DNA from: an uncultured Clostridia bacterium
GTDB taxonomy: Bacteria > Bacillota > Clostridia > UBA1381
Assembly (NCBI GenBank): GCA_904395315.1
Contig: CAJFNT010000152.1
Coordinates: forward strand, 1 to 60,152
DNA: 60,152 bases
Direction of reading: 5' to 3'
The translations under genes were made by a program, and so were the position numbers. Of the stretch, positions 10,402 through 20,185 are shown in pieces. The notes below the pieces were generated by a model. That model saw nothing but the letters and a program-made list of their open reading frames with translations, had not been told where the DNA came from and did no database searches. Each line of letters starts with the position of its first letter. Position 1 is the first letter of the stretch.

Positions 10402-12552
10402 CTACTCATTGATATAGCGTATTACAGCTCTAACACCCTTTTCATTTTTTACATCCGTATGGAGTATAAATCCATCATCGTTCATAAACCGTTCCATATA
10501 ATTATTGCTCGTATACGGACAAAGTATCCAATACGAATCCGGTACATCTATATCCTCCATCATGTCAAGAGTCGGTATGAACACATCATCCTCAAGATAA
10601 TAATGATATGCCGTCTTACTCAGATCTCCAACGAGATCCCTTGTATAATTCCAATAATGAGAATGGTCACCGGCTGCCGCTTTATCCCTCAAATCATACG
10701 GAAGGACTATTTCATTGGTCACCCGCATTATCCTGCTTTTCTCTTCATTTGTGAAATCATCAAGAAATCCGTCATTGAGCCATTGTCTGAGATCACTGTT
10801 ATCCCAATCATTTTCGCTGTCATCAAACGGCATATACCCTATACAATCCTTTGTAACAAGAAGCATCGTTCCATCATTGTATCTTTCAACGACCTCCCAT
10901 TTTACAGGTTCTCCGTTAAATCTTCCGAATTCTATGGTAGAGGACGGCAAATGAACATAAAACAATCCTGTAAATGCCGCCATTGCCGCCGCCGATCCAA
11001 CGATCCTTTTGAACGAAGCCGCAAGTATGCCTATAATACATACAAAAAATAGGATATCAATACAATTTATAAACAGGAACATATGCTTTGCAAGATCAGC
11101 TTCACCGTTTGTAAGCACAGGCAAAGCCAGATTTATCCACAGTCCCAGTATGAGTATGTCCAAGGCACATATCATATACTTTCGCTTTGGGCTTTCTATC
11201 TTGTGATTATGTATATAAAATATATTCATAAACACCATATATGCGGTTATACATATAAACGAGAAAAATACTACCCAAGGCTCATATAAAAATTTAAGCC
11301 CAACTCTCAAAGATGACCAATAGCTCCATTTATCCGTAAGCTCCATGGGCACATCAGCAGAATTCCCCACTCCCGGAGGACGTATATACGCTGAATTATC
11401 TATAGCCTTACTCAACTCTCTTACCAACCTTACAGGATGATGAAGGTAGAACATCGCCAGATCAGTTTTCGAAACCACATCATAAAAGTCCCGTTCAAAC
11501 TCTTCTGAATTTATATCGATCGGATATTCACTGTCATCCATATATGCATGGGTATTCGCGAGCATGGCATATTTTCCGTCGACACCGAGCTCCTCAAGAT
11601 CGGCAGCCGGATCATCGCTTTCTTTCAAAATCCCGAAAAATACCGCCTGATATGTAGTGTCTCGGTTCATCCAATCCGGTATTGAACTATACAGACCAAC
11701 AATACTTATTATACATATAAGCGCTGATAAGATCACTCCGAGCTTGAACAATATATCCTTTCTCATTATAACTATAAGTATGGCAAGCATCGCAGCAATA
11801 AGCGAAAACGGTATGTTCGCAAGCTTTGCGCCGGCAAAAAAGTACAGCGATATAAAAAAGCCTATCGCCTTCGGCACGCTTGGACGTTTATATATAAGCA
11901 TTCCGAATGCGATCAGCATCATAAGCGCCGTATACTGCAGCGGTTCGCCGTAAAACGAATTGAAATACAGCAAATATCCCGCATCACAAAACATAAATAT
12001 AAACAGCAAAAATACCGCAAGCCTTACTTTTACTTTCGCGTCCGCAAAAAATGTGAAGATCACCCATGCAGCTACAGAAAGCATGAAAATATATATTACC
12101 GCCATGTATGCGATATTGTATTCATTAAGCGGTCTGCCCGAAACAGCATTCGCTATAACATTAAGCTCTTTCGATATCTTTATTACCAAAAACTGCGGAG
12201 ATGAATAAATCTCCTCTTCCTCATTGGTCTGCCACGCCTCATACATCGCCTCAAAAACATTATCCGCGTCTCCGAGATCCATTATATAGTCCTGTTTGAA
12301 CAAATAATAATAATCGGTATCATCGGCATATTCTATATTATTGGTCAGCAGCACCCGCCTGAAATCCCCATTATCGCTCAGTCCTACATTTTCGCCGCCG
12401 TAAAGCACCGCAAGACTCACAAAAAAGACTATCAATGCGCCTATAACAGGCAGAACGCGCCCACTTATTATACCGCTTTTCTTTTTTTGAAGCTCACTTG
12501 TTTTTCTTCCCAAAAAACCACTCTTTCTCTGAAAAAAGGCGGACAAAATCAA
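10402..12552 (-). CDS. Large polytopic membrane protein (GT-C glycosyltransferase-like) with C-terminal DUF6273-like domain
   Basis: Many TM segments, SDNGDF motif after TM1; C-terminal IEFGRFNGEPVKWEVVERYNDGTMLLVTKDCI..W.NSDLRQWLNDGFLDDFT resembles DUF6273. Confidence 0.65.
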   Translation of the reverse strand: MILSAFFQRKSGFLGRKTSELQKKKSGIISGRVLPVIGALIVFFVSLAVLYGGENVGLSDNGDFRRVLLTNNIEYADDTDYYYLFKQDYIMDLGDADNVFEAMYEAWQTNEEEEIYSSPQFLVIKISKELNVIANAVSGRPLNEYNIAYMAVIYIFMLSVAAWVIFTFFADAKVKVRLAVFLLFIFMFCDAGYLLYFNSFYGEPLQYTALMMLIAFGMLIYKRPSVPKAIGFFISLYFFAGAKLANIPFSLIAAMLAILIVIMRKDILFKLGVILSALICIISIVGLYSSIPDWMNRDTTYQAVFFGILKESDDPAADLEELGVDGKYAMLANTHAYMDDSEYPIDINSEEFERDFYDVVSKTDLAMFYLHHPVRLVRELSKAIDNSAYIRPPGVGNSADVPMELTDKWSYWSSLRVGLKFLYEPWVVFFSFICITAYMVFMNIFYIHNHKIESPKRKYMICALDILILGLWINLALPVLTNGEADLAKHMFLFINCIDILFFVCIIGILAASFKRIVGSAAAMAAFTGLFYVHLPSSTIEFGRFNGEPVKWEVVERYNDGTMLLVTKDCIGYMPFDDSENDWDNSDLRQWLNDGFLDDFTNEEKSRIMRVTNEIVLPYDLRDKAAAGDHSHYWNYTRDLVGDLSKTAYHYYLEDDVFIPTLDMMEDIDVPDSYWILCPYTSNNYMERFMNDDGFILHTDVKNEKGVRAVIRYINE

Positions 12553-12610
12553 ATGATCTCATCCGCGCTTTCAAATATTCAATCTCAAAAAATAACGCAT
12601 CTACAGATCC

Positions 12611-13051
12611 TCAGAATGAATATCCGCCTCTCCTGGAATATCCACCGGAACGCTTATTTTCCATTCTGCGTTTTCTGTCGCGTATTTTTTCCTCACTTTC
12701 ATGTTTAAATCTTGACAGCTTGTCTTCAAAGGACAGCTCTTCCACGGGACGCGCGCTCCAATCGAACGAATCCGGTCTCGGCTGAGCTTTTTTAAGTCTT
12801 CGCTCTTGTTCCTTAGGCTTTTCTGCCTGTTTCATCGACAAACTGATCTTTCCCTTATCATCTATACGGATGACCTTCACTTTTACCTTGTCACCCTTCT
12901 TTACAAATGAATTTATATCGCTGATATAACTGCTGGAAAGCTCAGAAATATGAACCAGCCCCGACTCACCCGAACCTATATCCACAAACGCCCCAAAAGG
13001 CTTTATTCCTGTAACCGTTCCCTCAACAATGCTATCCAATTCCGCCATCAA
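12611..13051 (-). CDS. S1 RNA-binding domain protein (YabR-like)
   Basis: S1 domain VEGTVTGIKPFGAFVDIGSGESGLVHISE.. followed by a basic tail; next to divIC. Confidence 0.9.
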   Translation of the reverse strand: MMAELDSIVEGTVTGIKPFGAFVDIGSGESGLVHISELSSSYISDINSFVKKGDKVKVKVIRIDDKGKISLSMKQAEKPKEQERRLKKAQPRPDSFDWSARPVEELSFEDKLSRFKHESEEKIRDRKRRMENKRSGGYSRRGGYSF

Positions 13052-13063
13052 GCTTTACCCCCG

Positions 13064-13378
13064 TCAATCCTCATCAGATATATCTATAAAAATCTTGGCA
13101 TTGCTTTTTACAAGCCCAAGTTTCTCAGATGCTATCCTTTCTATGTATTCGTCAGTGTTGACCTTTTCTCTAAGATCATCTATTTCTGTTTGTCTCTCCT
13201 TCTCTTCGGCGATCTTTTTATCGAGAGACGCTATCTCACTTTCATATTTATCTATTTGAGGCTTCTGAATCGCACCTCTGAATATCATTCCGGCGGATAC
13301 AATTATAACCGTCCACAACAATACGCCCTTTTTATGCTCGGAAAAGAATCCCGAGACTATGTTTTTAAGCCGTACCAT
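13064..13378 (-). CDS. divIC: Septum formation initiator, FtsB/DivIC family
   Basis: Single TM plus coiled coil, IASEKLGLVKSNAKIFID; RBS AGGAGG before ATGGTACGG. Confidence 0.85.
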   Translation of the reverse strand: MVRLKNIVSGFFSEHKKGVLLWTVIIVSAGMIFRGAIQKPQIDKYESEIASLDKKIAEEKERQTEIDDLREKVNTDEYIERIASEKLGLVKSNAKIFIDISDED

Positions 13379-13424
13379 GATACGCCTCCTAATCTTAAGC
13401 ACTCAACTCACATGAAAACAAAAT

Positions 13425-13850
13425 TTATTTCCGCTTCTGCATCCGCGCGAATATATGTTGTATAGGATGCAAAAACACTACTAATAAAATTTTATACAAA
13501 AACAGCGCCGGTGTCAAGAGTATTTTTAAAATTATTTTAAATATTTTTAAAAATACTTCAAAAACAACACAAAACACCGCGCGCGCGCCCTGCGATATTG
13601 TAAAATGATACAATATCCCGCCGAGCGCAGCCCCAAACAATTCAAAGAACCGAAATCGCATAAAATTTGTGTTCCAAAGGCATATGACCGGAAGAGCTGC
13701 AGCACATATCCACCATATGGCATCAAGTATGGTATTCATAAACACGCCTCTGAAGAACACCATCCGCAGACCGTGGAACATATCCCATATCATCAGAAGA
13801 ACGGCACCGCACGCGGCGGAAAGAAGAAACGCCGCCGCATCACCGCTCAT
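13425..13850 (-). CDS. yabQ: Spore cortex biosynthesis protein YabQ
   Basis: Membrane protein of typical size and position between yabP and divIC. Confidence 0.82.
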   Translation of the reverse strand: MSGDAAAFLLSAACGAVLLMIWDMFHGLRMVFFRGVFMNTILDAIWWICAAALPVICLWNTNFMRFRFFELFGAALGGILYHFTISQGARAVFCVVFEVFLKIFKIILKILLTPALFLYKILLVVFLHPIQHIFARMQKRK

Positions 13851-14152
13851 TTGAACAATCCTTCCAAAAGCGAGCCTTTTTTCTTGTCATGAGAATACTG
13901 GATCGACATAATATCACCGCTCACCGACAGCTCACCGGTTTCAGTATTCAATTTGCTCATGCTCAGCTTCTTTCCCTTTACGAGCAATGCGCCGCAAACT
14001 GTTTTAAGAGATATCGAGCTTTCCGAAAATCCGCATACCTCAGTGACCCCTCCCAAAGCCATTCTTTCCCTGTTCTCCAGCAACAGCGAATGTGTCATAT
14101 CCAAGATTTTATTCGAATCTGTCTTTTTATCAGACCGCAGATCCTTGATCAT
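13847..14152 (-). CDS. yabP: Sporulation protein YabP
   Basis: HSLLLENRERMALGGVTEVCGFSESSISLKTVCGALLVKGKKLSMSKLNTETGELSVSG. Confidence 0.92.
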   Translation of the reverse strand: MIKDLRSDKKTDSNKILDMTHSLLLENRERMALGGVTEVCGFSESSISLKTVCGALLVKGKKLSMSKLNTETGELSVSGDIMSIQYSHDKKKGSLLEGLFK

Positions 14153-14250
14153 ATCAGCAGCACCTCCGAATATAGACTTCAGCCCTTGATACAGGACCTG
14201 ATATTATACTATATTCAAAATGCTGCGGCTGTAGAACAGGAACTTCAAGC

Positions 14251-14490
14251 TCAAAGAGGCTTATAAAGAGACGCCGCGTCTCCTTTCAGCACATGCTCCG
14301 CCAATGCCGTCACTTCATAACTGTTTACTCGTTCACCCAAGGTTATCTCTATAACATCGCCTATCTTGACGTCATACGAAGCTTTGACAGGTCTGCCGTT
14401 TACAGATATCCTGCCGCTGTCACATGCCTCGTTTGCGACAGATCTCCTTTTGATAAGACGAGATACCTTCAAATATTTATCTATTCTCAT
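14251..14490 (-). CDS. rqcP: S4-domain RNA-binding protein (RqcP/YabO)
   Basis: MRIDKYLKVSRLIKRRSVANEACDSGRISVNGRPVKAS; synteny. Confidence 0.93.
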   Translation of the reverse strand: MRIDKYLKVSRLIKRRSVANEACDSGRISVNGRPVKASYDVKIGDVIEITLGERVNSYEVTALAEHVLKGDAASLYKPL

Positions 14491-14559
14491 ATCAAATAAC
14501 CATTATCCTTTCAATATATATTCCTTATATATTCCTTTCATGAATATTTACCGTTATAT

Positions 14560-14592
14560 TCAAAAACCGCCATCCCCGGGAATGGCGGTCGA
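14560..14592 (-). terminator. Intrinsic terminator downstream of hup
   Basis: CCGCCAT..ATGGCGG stem followed by GGTTTTTG on minus strand. Confidence 0.7.
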
Positions 14593-14610
14593 CTTTCTGC
14601 AGTACCGGAA

Positions 14611-14886
14611 TTACGCATTTACCAAATCTTTCAACGGCTTGCCCGCTTTGAATGCAGGCACCTTTGATGCTGCTATCTCAATTGTTTCTCCGGTTCTCGG
14701 ATTTTTACCCGTTCTGGATGCTCTCTCTCTTACCTCAAATGTTCCAAAGCCCACAATCTGAACTTTATCTCCTTCGGCAAGTGCTTTTGATATTGCGTTT
14801 ATAGCCGCCGACAAAGCGTTCTCCGCATCTTTTTTCGACAATTCAGCACTCTGAGCTATAGCCGAGATCAATTCATGCTTATTCAT
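14611..14886 (-). CDS. hup: HU family DNA-binding protein
   Basis: [25 protein letters not shown]...[31 protein letters not shown]. Confidence 0.96.
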   Translation of the reverse strand: MNKHELISAIAQSAELSKKDAENALSAAINAISKALAEGDKVQIVGFGTFEVRERASRTGKNPRTGETIEIAASKVPAFKAGKPLKDLVNA

Positions 14887-15081
14887 GTTTTTTCCTCCTA
14901 CGAAAGTAAAGTAATCTTTTATCCAACGATCTGATATATGCTTCAAATCGCCAAATGCACACATTATTTTATTACAAAATGTTCCGATTGTCAATAGCAA
15001 ATCTTAATATTTTTTCTTTTTAGAGACAATATTCTCAAATGTAACAGATTATACACATAATTTATCACAAATATTTGAAAT

Positions 15082-15864
15082 TCATGCTTTCTTTGCCGCT
15101 TCCCAAAGCTCATCTTGTTCCTCATGAGAAAGCTCTGCCAGATCTTTATTCTCCTCTAAAGCAGCCTTCTCCATTGCTGAAAATCTGTTTATAAATTTGT
15201 TTGACGCAGCCGTGAGAGCCGTTTCTGGATCAGCTCCTATGAATCTTCCGAGATTCACCACCGCAAAAAGCAGATCTCCATACTCCTCTCGCCTGCGCTC
15301 ATCGCTCTCATTGAGCGCCTCTGAAAGCTCACACGCCTCCTCTCTGACCTTATCGAACGCACCGTCTATATTCTCCCAGTCAAATCCGAATCCCCGCGCT
15401 TTCTTTTGTATCTTTTCTGCGCGCATCAATGCAGGAAGATGCTTAGGCACATCTTTTAAAACACCGGTATATGTGTCGATCTTTTTTTCTTTTTTCTTGT
15501 TCTTCTCCCAGTTAGACAGTGCTTCCTCCTCATTTCCTGCCTTATCGGCCCCAAAAACATGAGTATGACGCGTTATAAGCTTTGTGCATATTTCGGTTAC
15601 CACATCATCAAAATCAAACGCGCCGCGTTCGTCAGCCATTACCGAGTGGAACACAACCTGAAGCAGAACGTCTCCAAGCTCATTTGCAAACGCATGGTCA
15701 TCGCCCGAATCAAGAGCGTCTATCGCTTCATATGTCTCTTCGATCATGCTTTTTTTGATCGATTGATGCGTCTGGACCTTATCCCACGGACACCCGTCAG
15801 GCATGCGAAGTCTTTTGACTATCGCTATAAGATCCTCGATGCTGTATTTTTCCTTTAACTCCAT
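15082..15864 (-). CDS. mazG: Nucleoside triphosphate pyrophosphohydrolase MazG
   Basis: RLRMPDGCPWDKVQTHQSIKKSMIEETYEAIDAL.. ELGDVLLQVVFHS. Confidence 0.95.
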   Translation of the reverse strand: MELKEKYSIEDLIAIVKRLRMPDGCPWDKVQTHQSIKKSMIEETYEAIDALDSGDDHAFANELGDVLLQVVFHSVMADERGAFDFDDVVTEICTKLITRHTHVFGADKAGNEEEALSNWEKNKKKEKKIDTYTGVLKDVPKHLPALMRAEKIQKKARGFGFDWENIDGAFDKVREEACELSEALNESDERRREEYGDLLFAVVNLGRFIGADPETALTAASNKFINRFSAMEKAALEENKDLAELSHEEQDELWEAAKKA

Positions 15865-15941
15865 TACTGATCATATCCTCCGCAATTTTTTGCGCAATTA
15901 TACGCCTTATGCGATAATTATAGCAGATTTTATCTGAATTT

Positions 15942-17444
15942 TCAAGCGCTATCCTTATTTTTCTCTCTGAGAATGTACATTATCAACACAAATATAATTG
16001 CTGTGATAAATACCGAAACAGCCGTTCTACCGATCACACCTTCTATACCTGAAAATATATTTCTGACAGGTCCGAGAACCGCGAGCACAACAGCAGCAGC
16101 CGCTGCCGGCTTTATAAATATACCCAGATACTCTCTTTTCAAACCCGCACATACAGCCAAATGCACAAGATTCATAACCGCTCCCGCAAAATATCCGATA
16201 TCGGAACCTATGGCAGCTCCATATATATTGAATTCCGGTCGAGATGCCAAAATCACTGTAACGATCATCCTTAATATCCCTGCCGTTAAAGCGGATAAAA
16301 ACGATCGGAACAAATGTCCTGTAGACTGCAGTATAGCCCCGGTCAGCTGCATAATGCATATAAACAGCACCGATGGCGATGCGGTCATCAGCAAGTCGGC
16401 AGAATTTGTATTGCTGAAAAGGATCTGAAGCGCCTCTCTGCCAAATCCGAACAGCATTACAAATGCCAACATACCGGCAGCAGCCGAAAAGCCCAAGCCG
16501 CGTTTTGCAACGCTTTTTATCCTTTCAGTATTTCCTTTATCAGCCGCGCCCGCCGCGATAGGTATTATACTTATCCCGAGAGTCGCAAGCAATCCCGTGG
16601 GAAGATTAAGCACTGTCATAGCATAGCCTGTATACGACCCATATACAAATCTCGCTTCCTCACTGCTCAGTCCCGCATTCAGCAAACTCATTCTCAAAAG
16701 AGAAGTGTCACATACCGAAAGAAAAGATCCAATCACCGACATAAGCATCATCGGCATAGCTACCGCCATAAGATCTCCCATTATCTCACGCTTCCCGGCT
16801 GCACACTTTTTCTTTGGTTTGAATGCCGCAATGTACCATACTATAAGTATAGCCGATGCTATGAATTCTCCAACGCTTACTCCTGCAGCCGCTCCCGCCG
16901 CAGCAAGCTGCGTTCCATACCCCGATAGCCACACAGCGAAAATATAGCCTGCGCATAATTTAACTATCGCCTCTATCACCTGCGACACTGCTGTGGGCAC
17001 CATATCAGATCTTCCCTGAAAGCCGCTCTTCACAGCTGTTGCTGCCGCAACCAACAATACAGATGGAGACAAAGCCCTTATTGCCCAGACAGCTCTTTCC
17101 TCTTTCATTGCAAGTGCAAGGAAGTCTGCGCCAAACCATAATATAAGCGATCCGACAGCGCCCGATGCGACAAGCATAACAGTCGCTATCTTTACGATAA
17201 GTCCCGCTCTCGCCTCATCCGAACGTGAATGCGCGACCGCGGTGAGCTTCTGAACCGCAAACGGCATACCGGACGTAATAAACGATAGAAACATTATGTA
17301 AACACTGAACGCCGTATTATATACCGCCATACCCTCCTCATGAACGATATAAGTAAGGGGTATCTTAAATACGGCGCCGAGTATTTTAGATACCGCATTT
17401 GCCGCCATCAGCACCGCAGCGCCGGTAATAAACGAATTTTTCAC
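15942..17444 (-). CDS. spoVB: MATE/MVF-type polysaccharide exporter, stage V sporulation protein B-like
   Basis: ANAVSKILGAVFKIPLTYIV..; multi-TM; synteny with mazG/yabP/yabQ. Confidence 0.85.
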   Translation of the reverse strand: MKNSFITGAAVLMAANAVSKILGAVFKIPLTYIVHEEGMAVYNTAFSVYIMFLSFITSGMPFAVQKLTAVAHSRSDEARAGLIVKIATVMLVASGAVGSLILWFGADFLALAMKEERAVWAIRALSPSVLLVAAATAVKSGFQGRSDMVPTAVSQVIEAIVKLCAGYIFAVWLSGYGTQLAAAGAAAGVSVGEFIASAILIVWYIAAFKPKKKCAAGKREIMGDLMAVAMPMMLMSVIGSFLSVCDTSLLRMSLLNAGLSSEEARFVYGSYTGYAMTVLNLPTGLLATLGISIIPIAAGAADKGNTERIKSVAKRGLGFSAAAGMLAFVMLFGFGREALQILFSNTNSADLLMTASPSVLFICIMQLTGAILQSTGHLFRSFLSALTAGILRMIVTVILASRPEFNIYGAAIGSDIGYFAGAVMNLVHLAVCAGLKREYLGIFIKPAAAAAVVLAVLGPVRNIFSGIEGVIGRTAVSVFITAIIFVLIMYILREKNKDSA

Positions 17445-17545
17445 ATGATCACCACTCGATACAACTTTTTACTTGTAATATATAAATATTTATGCTATAA
17501 TTTTAATATACTGATTTTTATTAAATTTCGAAAGGAACATAATAA

Positions 17546-18811
17546 ATGCTTATAAATAAAATGAATCGGGTGAACGGTGAAATAACTGTTCCGGGCGATA
17601 AATCCATATCACACCGGGCAGTAATGCTCGGCGCTCTTGCAGACGGAACAACACGCATAAATGGTTTTCTGCGCGGAGCCGATTGTCTTTCCACTATTGA
17701 CTGTTTCCGCAAAATGGGGATAAAGATCGAAGAAAGCAATGATACTGTTACAGTATACGGAAAAGGTCTTCACGGGCTCAGCACGCCTTCCGAAACTCTG
17801 TATACAGGAAACAGCGGCACCACCACTCGTCTTCTGTGCGGCATTCTCGCCGGGCAGCCGTTTGACACAACGATAACCGGCGATGCCTCCATATGCAAAA
17901 GACCTATGGGCAGAGTAACAAAGCCTCTCGAGCTTATGGGAGCAGATATTGAAAATGAATACTGCCCGCTGATCATACACGGCAAAAAACTTCACGGTAT
18001 CGAATATGATATGCCGGTGGCATCCGCTCAGGTAAAAACGGCTATAATTCTTGCCGGGCTTTACTCTGAAGGTGAAACCGTAATTAACGAAAAAGAGAAA
18101 TCACGCGATCACACTGAACTTATGCTTAAAGCTATGGGTGCAAATATCAAGGTTGACGGACTCACGATCCGCGTCAATAAAACCGAGTCGCTCAAACCTC
18201 AAAATATAACTGTTCCCGGAGATATTTCATCCGCCGCATTCTTTATGGTGCTTGGCACGATCATGCCCGAATCAAAAATAACAATAAAAAATGTCGGGAT
18301 AAACCCGACACGGACAGGAATTATTGATGTTATGAGAGAAATGGGCGCAAACATAACGATTTTAAATAAGCGCACCGAAGGCGGAGAACTGGCAGCGGAT
18401 ATTACTGTTGAGACTTCACGGCTTCACGGCACAGAAATATGCGGAGATATAATACCGAGGCTCATAGACGAGCTCCCTATCATAGCTACCGCCGCCGTTT
18501 TTGCTGACGGCAAAACGGTCATCCGTGATGCTCAGGAACTCAAAGTAAAGGAAACAAACCGTATAAGAGCTGTAGTAGATGAATTCAAAAAAGCAGGGAT
18601 CGATATAACCGAGACCGATGACGGAATGATAATAAACGGCGGCAAACCGATACACGGCGCTGATTTTGTAACCTACGGCGATCATCGTATGGCAATGAGC
18701 CTTGCAATATTGGCGCAGCTCGCCGAGGGTAATTCCACACTCGACGATGCCAAATGTGTGGACGTGAGCTACCCAAGCTTTTTTGATGACTTTTACGGAC
18801 TGGAGAAATAA
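17546..18811 (+). CDS. aroA: 3-phosphoshikimate 1-carboxyvinyltransferase (EPSP synthase)
   Basis: VPGDKSISHRAVMLGALADG, NSGTTTRLLCGILAGQPF, GDHRMAMSLAI. Confidence 0.96.
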   Translation: MLINKMNRVNGEITVPGDKSISHRAVMLGALADGTTRINGFLRGADCLSTIDCFRKMGIKIEESNDTVTVYGKGLHGLSTPSETLYTGNSGTTTRLLCGILAGQPFDTTITGDASICKRPMGRVTKPLELMGADIENEYCPLIIHGKKLHGIEYDMPVASAQVKTAIILAGLYSEGETVINEKEKSRDHTELMLKAMGANIKVDGLTIRVNKTESLKPQNITVPGDISSAAFFMVLGTIMPESKITIKNVGINPTRTGIIDVMREMGANITILNKRTEGGELAADITVETSRLHGTEICGDIIPRLIDELPIIATAAVFADGKTVIRDAQELKVKETNRIRAVVDEFKKAGIDITETDDGMIINGGKPIHGADFVTYGDHRMAMSLAILAQLAEGNSTLDDAKCVDVSYPSFFDDFYGLEK

Positions 18812-18842
18812 GAAAAACACATCTCGATTGTACCTATATATC

Positions 18843-18893
18843 AAAAAGGCGGTCTGGCGCAAAACATTCCTGTCTTGCGTTCAGCCGCCTTTT
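18843..18893. terminator. Bidirectional terminator between convergent aroA and ppi
   Basis: AAAAAGGCGG...CCGCCTTTTT. Confidence 0.8.
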
Positions 18894-18897
18894 TATC

Positions 18898-19371
18898 TTA
18901 TACCAGTCTTATTGTTTTTATTACCTGCGGTACTATCGGTTTATCACTGTAATCTGTATCACATGTCGCAATTTCATCTACAATGTCCATACCATCTGTG
19001 ACTTTCCCGAATGCCGCATACTGTCCGTCAAGATGCGGCGCGTCCTGATGCATTATAAAAAACTGACTCGACGCGCTGTTCGGGAACATTGTCCTCGCCA
19101 TTGAAAGAACGCCCCTTGTATGTTTTAAATCATTCTTTACACCGTTCGCGTCAAACTCTCCCTTTATGGACTCCGCTTCCTTATGATTCCCTGCAGCGTC
19201 AAAACCACCGCCTTGGATCATAAAGCCCTCGATAACACGATGAAATACGAGTCCGTCAAAAAAATTGTCCTCTATGAGTTTTACAAAATTGTCTACCGTT
19301 ATCGGTGCAGTTTCAGGATATAATTCGGCTTTTATGATCCCGCCGTTTTCCATTTCTATCTCTATATTCAT
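18898..19371 (-). CDS. Cyclophilin-type peptidyl-prolyl isomerase (cytoplasmic)
   Basis: VFHRVIEGFMIQGGGFDAAG, SASSQFFIMHQDAPHLDGQYAAFGKV. Confidence 0.95.
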   Translation of the reverse strand: MNIEIEMENGGIIKAELYPETAPITVDNFVKLIEDNFFDGLVFHRVIEGFMIQGGGFDAAGNHKEAESIKGEFDANGVKNDLKHTRGVLSMARTMFPNSASSQFFIMHQDAPHLDGQYAAFGKVTDGMDIVDEIATCDTDYSDKPIVPQVIKTIRLV

Positions 19372-20180
19372 ATTACTTCATCCTCTCCGTTATTTTCGCT
19401 TGAACGCGGCTCTGCGCTTGCTTTCTCGCGTTCATTGTCTGCTCCCGGCATCTCTACCGCATCTGTTTTCTCGGATGCCTCCGGCTCTTCGGACGGTTCT
19501 TCCAAATTCTCGGCTCCCGATGTTATAGTTATAGACTGGATCTCATATGTCTCCTCAGGCACATTCTCAAGACCTGCCGGCGGATCCGCCATGATATCGG
19601 AATTGCCTATCTCATCTACAACGTCCATACCGTCTGTAACACGTCCGAATGCCGCATACTGTCCGTCAAGATATGTGCTGTCCTCCAGAACGATAAAAAA
19701 TTGAGTGCTCGCGCCATTTAGCGAGGAAAGCGGTCTTGCCATCGATATAACTCCGCGCACATGTGAAATATCGTTCTCTATACCGTTTTCTTCAAACTCT
19801 CCCTCAACGGTCTCTGACACGCTTTTCGGCTTGAATTCTGCGTCATATCCTCCCGCCTGTATAACAAATCCCTTTTCGGCACGGTGAAATATCGTACCGG
19901 AATAAAAGTTCTCCTGCACATTTTTAACAAAATTTGCAACAGTCTTAGGCGCCGCATCAGGATAAAGCTCAAGACTTATTTCATCACCGTTTGTAAGCGT
20001 TATAACAGCATCTATCGTATTCGCCGTAAGTTCCGGATCAAGCGTTGCAGATTCACTCGGCTCATCACTTTCACGCGCGGATGGGGTAGACACAGGTCTT
20101 CCGCTCCCTCCGGAACACGATGTGAGCGCAAATAAAGCAGACATAGCTGCCGCTGCTATCACTATCTTTCTGAATTTCAA
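19368..20180 (-). CDS. Cyclophilin-type peptidyl-prolyl isomerase, lipoprotein
   Basis: LTSCSGG lipobox, FHRAEKGFVIQAGGYDAEFK, GASTQFFIV. Confidence 0.94.
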   Translation of the reverse strand: MKFRKIVIAAAAMSALFALTSCSGGSGRPVSTPSARESDEPSESATLDPELTANTIDAVITLTNGDEISLELYPDAAPKTVANFVKNVQENFYSGTIFHRAEKGFVIQAGGYDAEFKPKSVSETVEGEFEENGIENDISHVRGVISMARPLSSLNGASTQFFIVLEDSTYLDGQYAAFGRVTDGMDVVDEIGNSDIMADPPAGLENVPEETYEIQSITITSGAENLEEPSEEPEASEKTDAVEMPGADNEREKASAEPRSSENNGEDEVI

Positions 20181-20185
20181 TCAAA

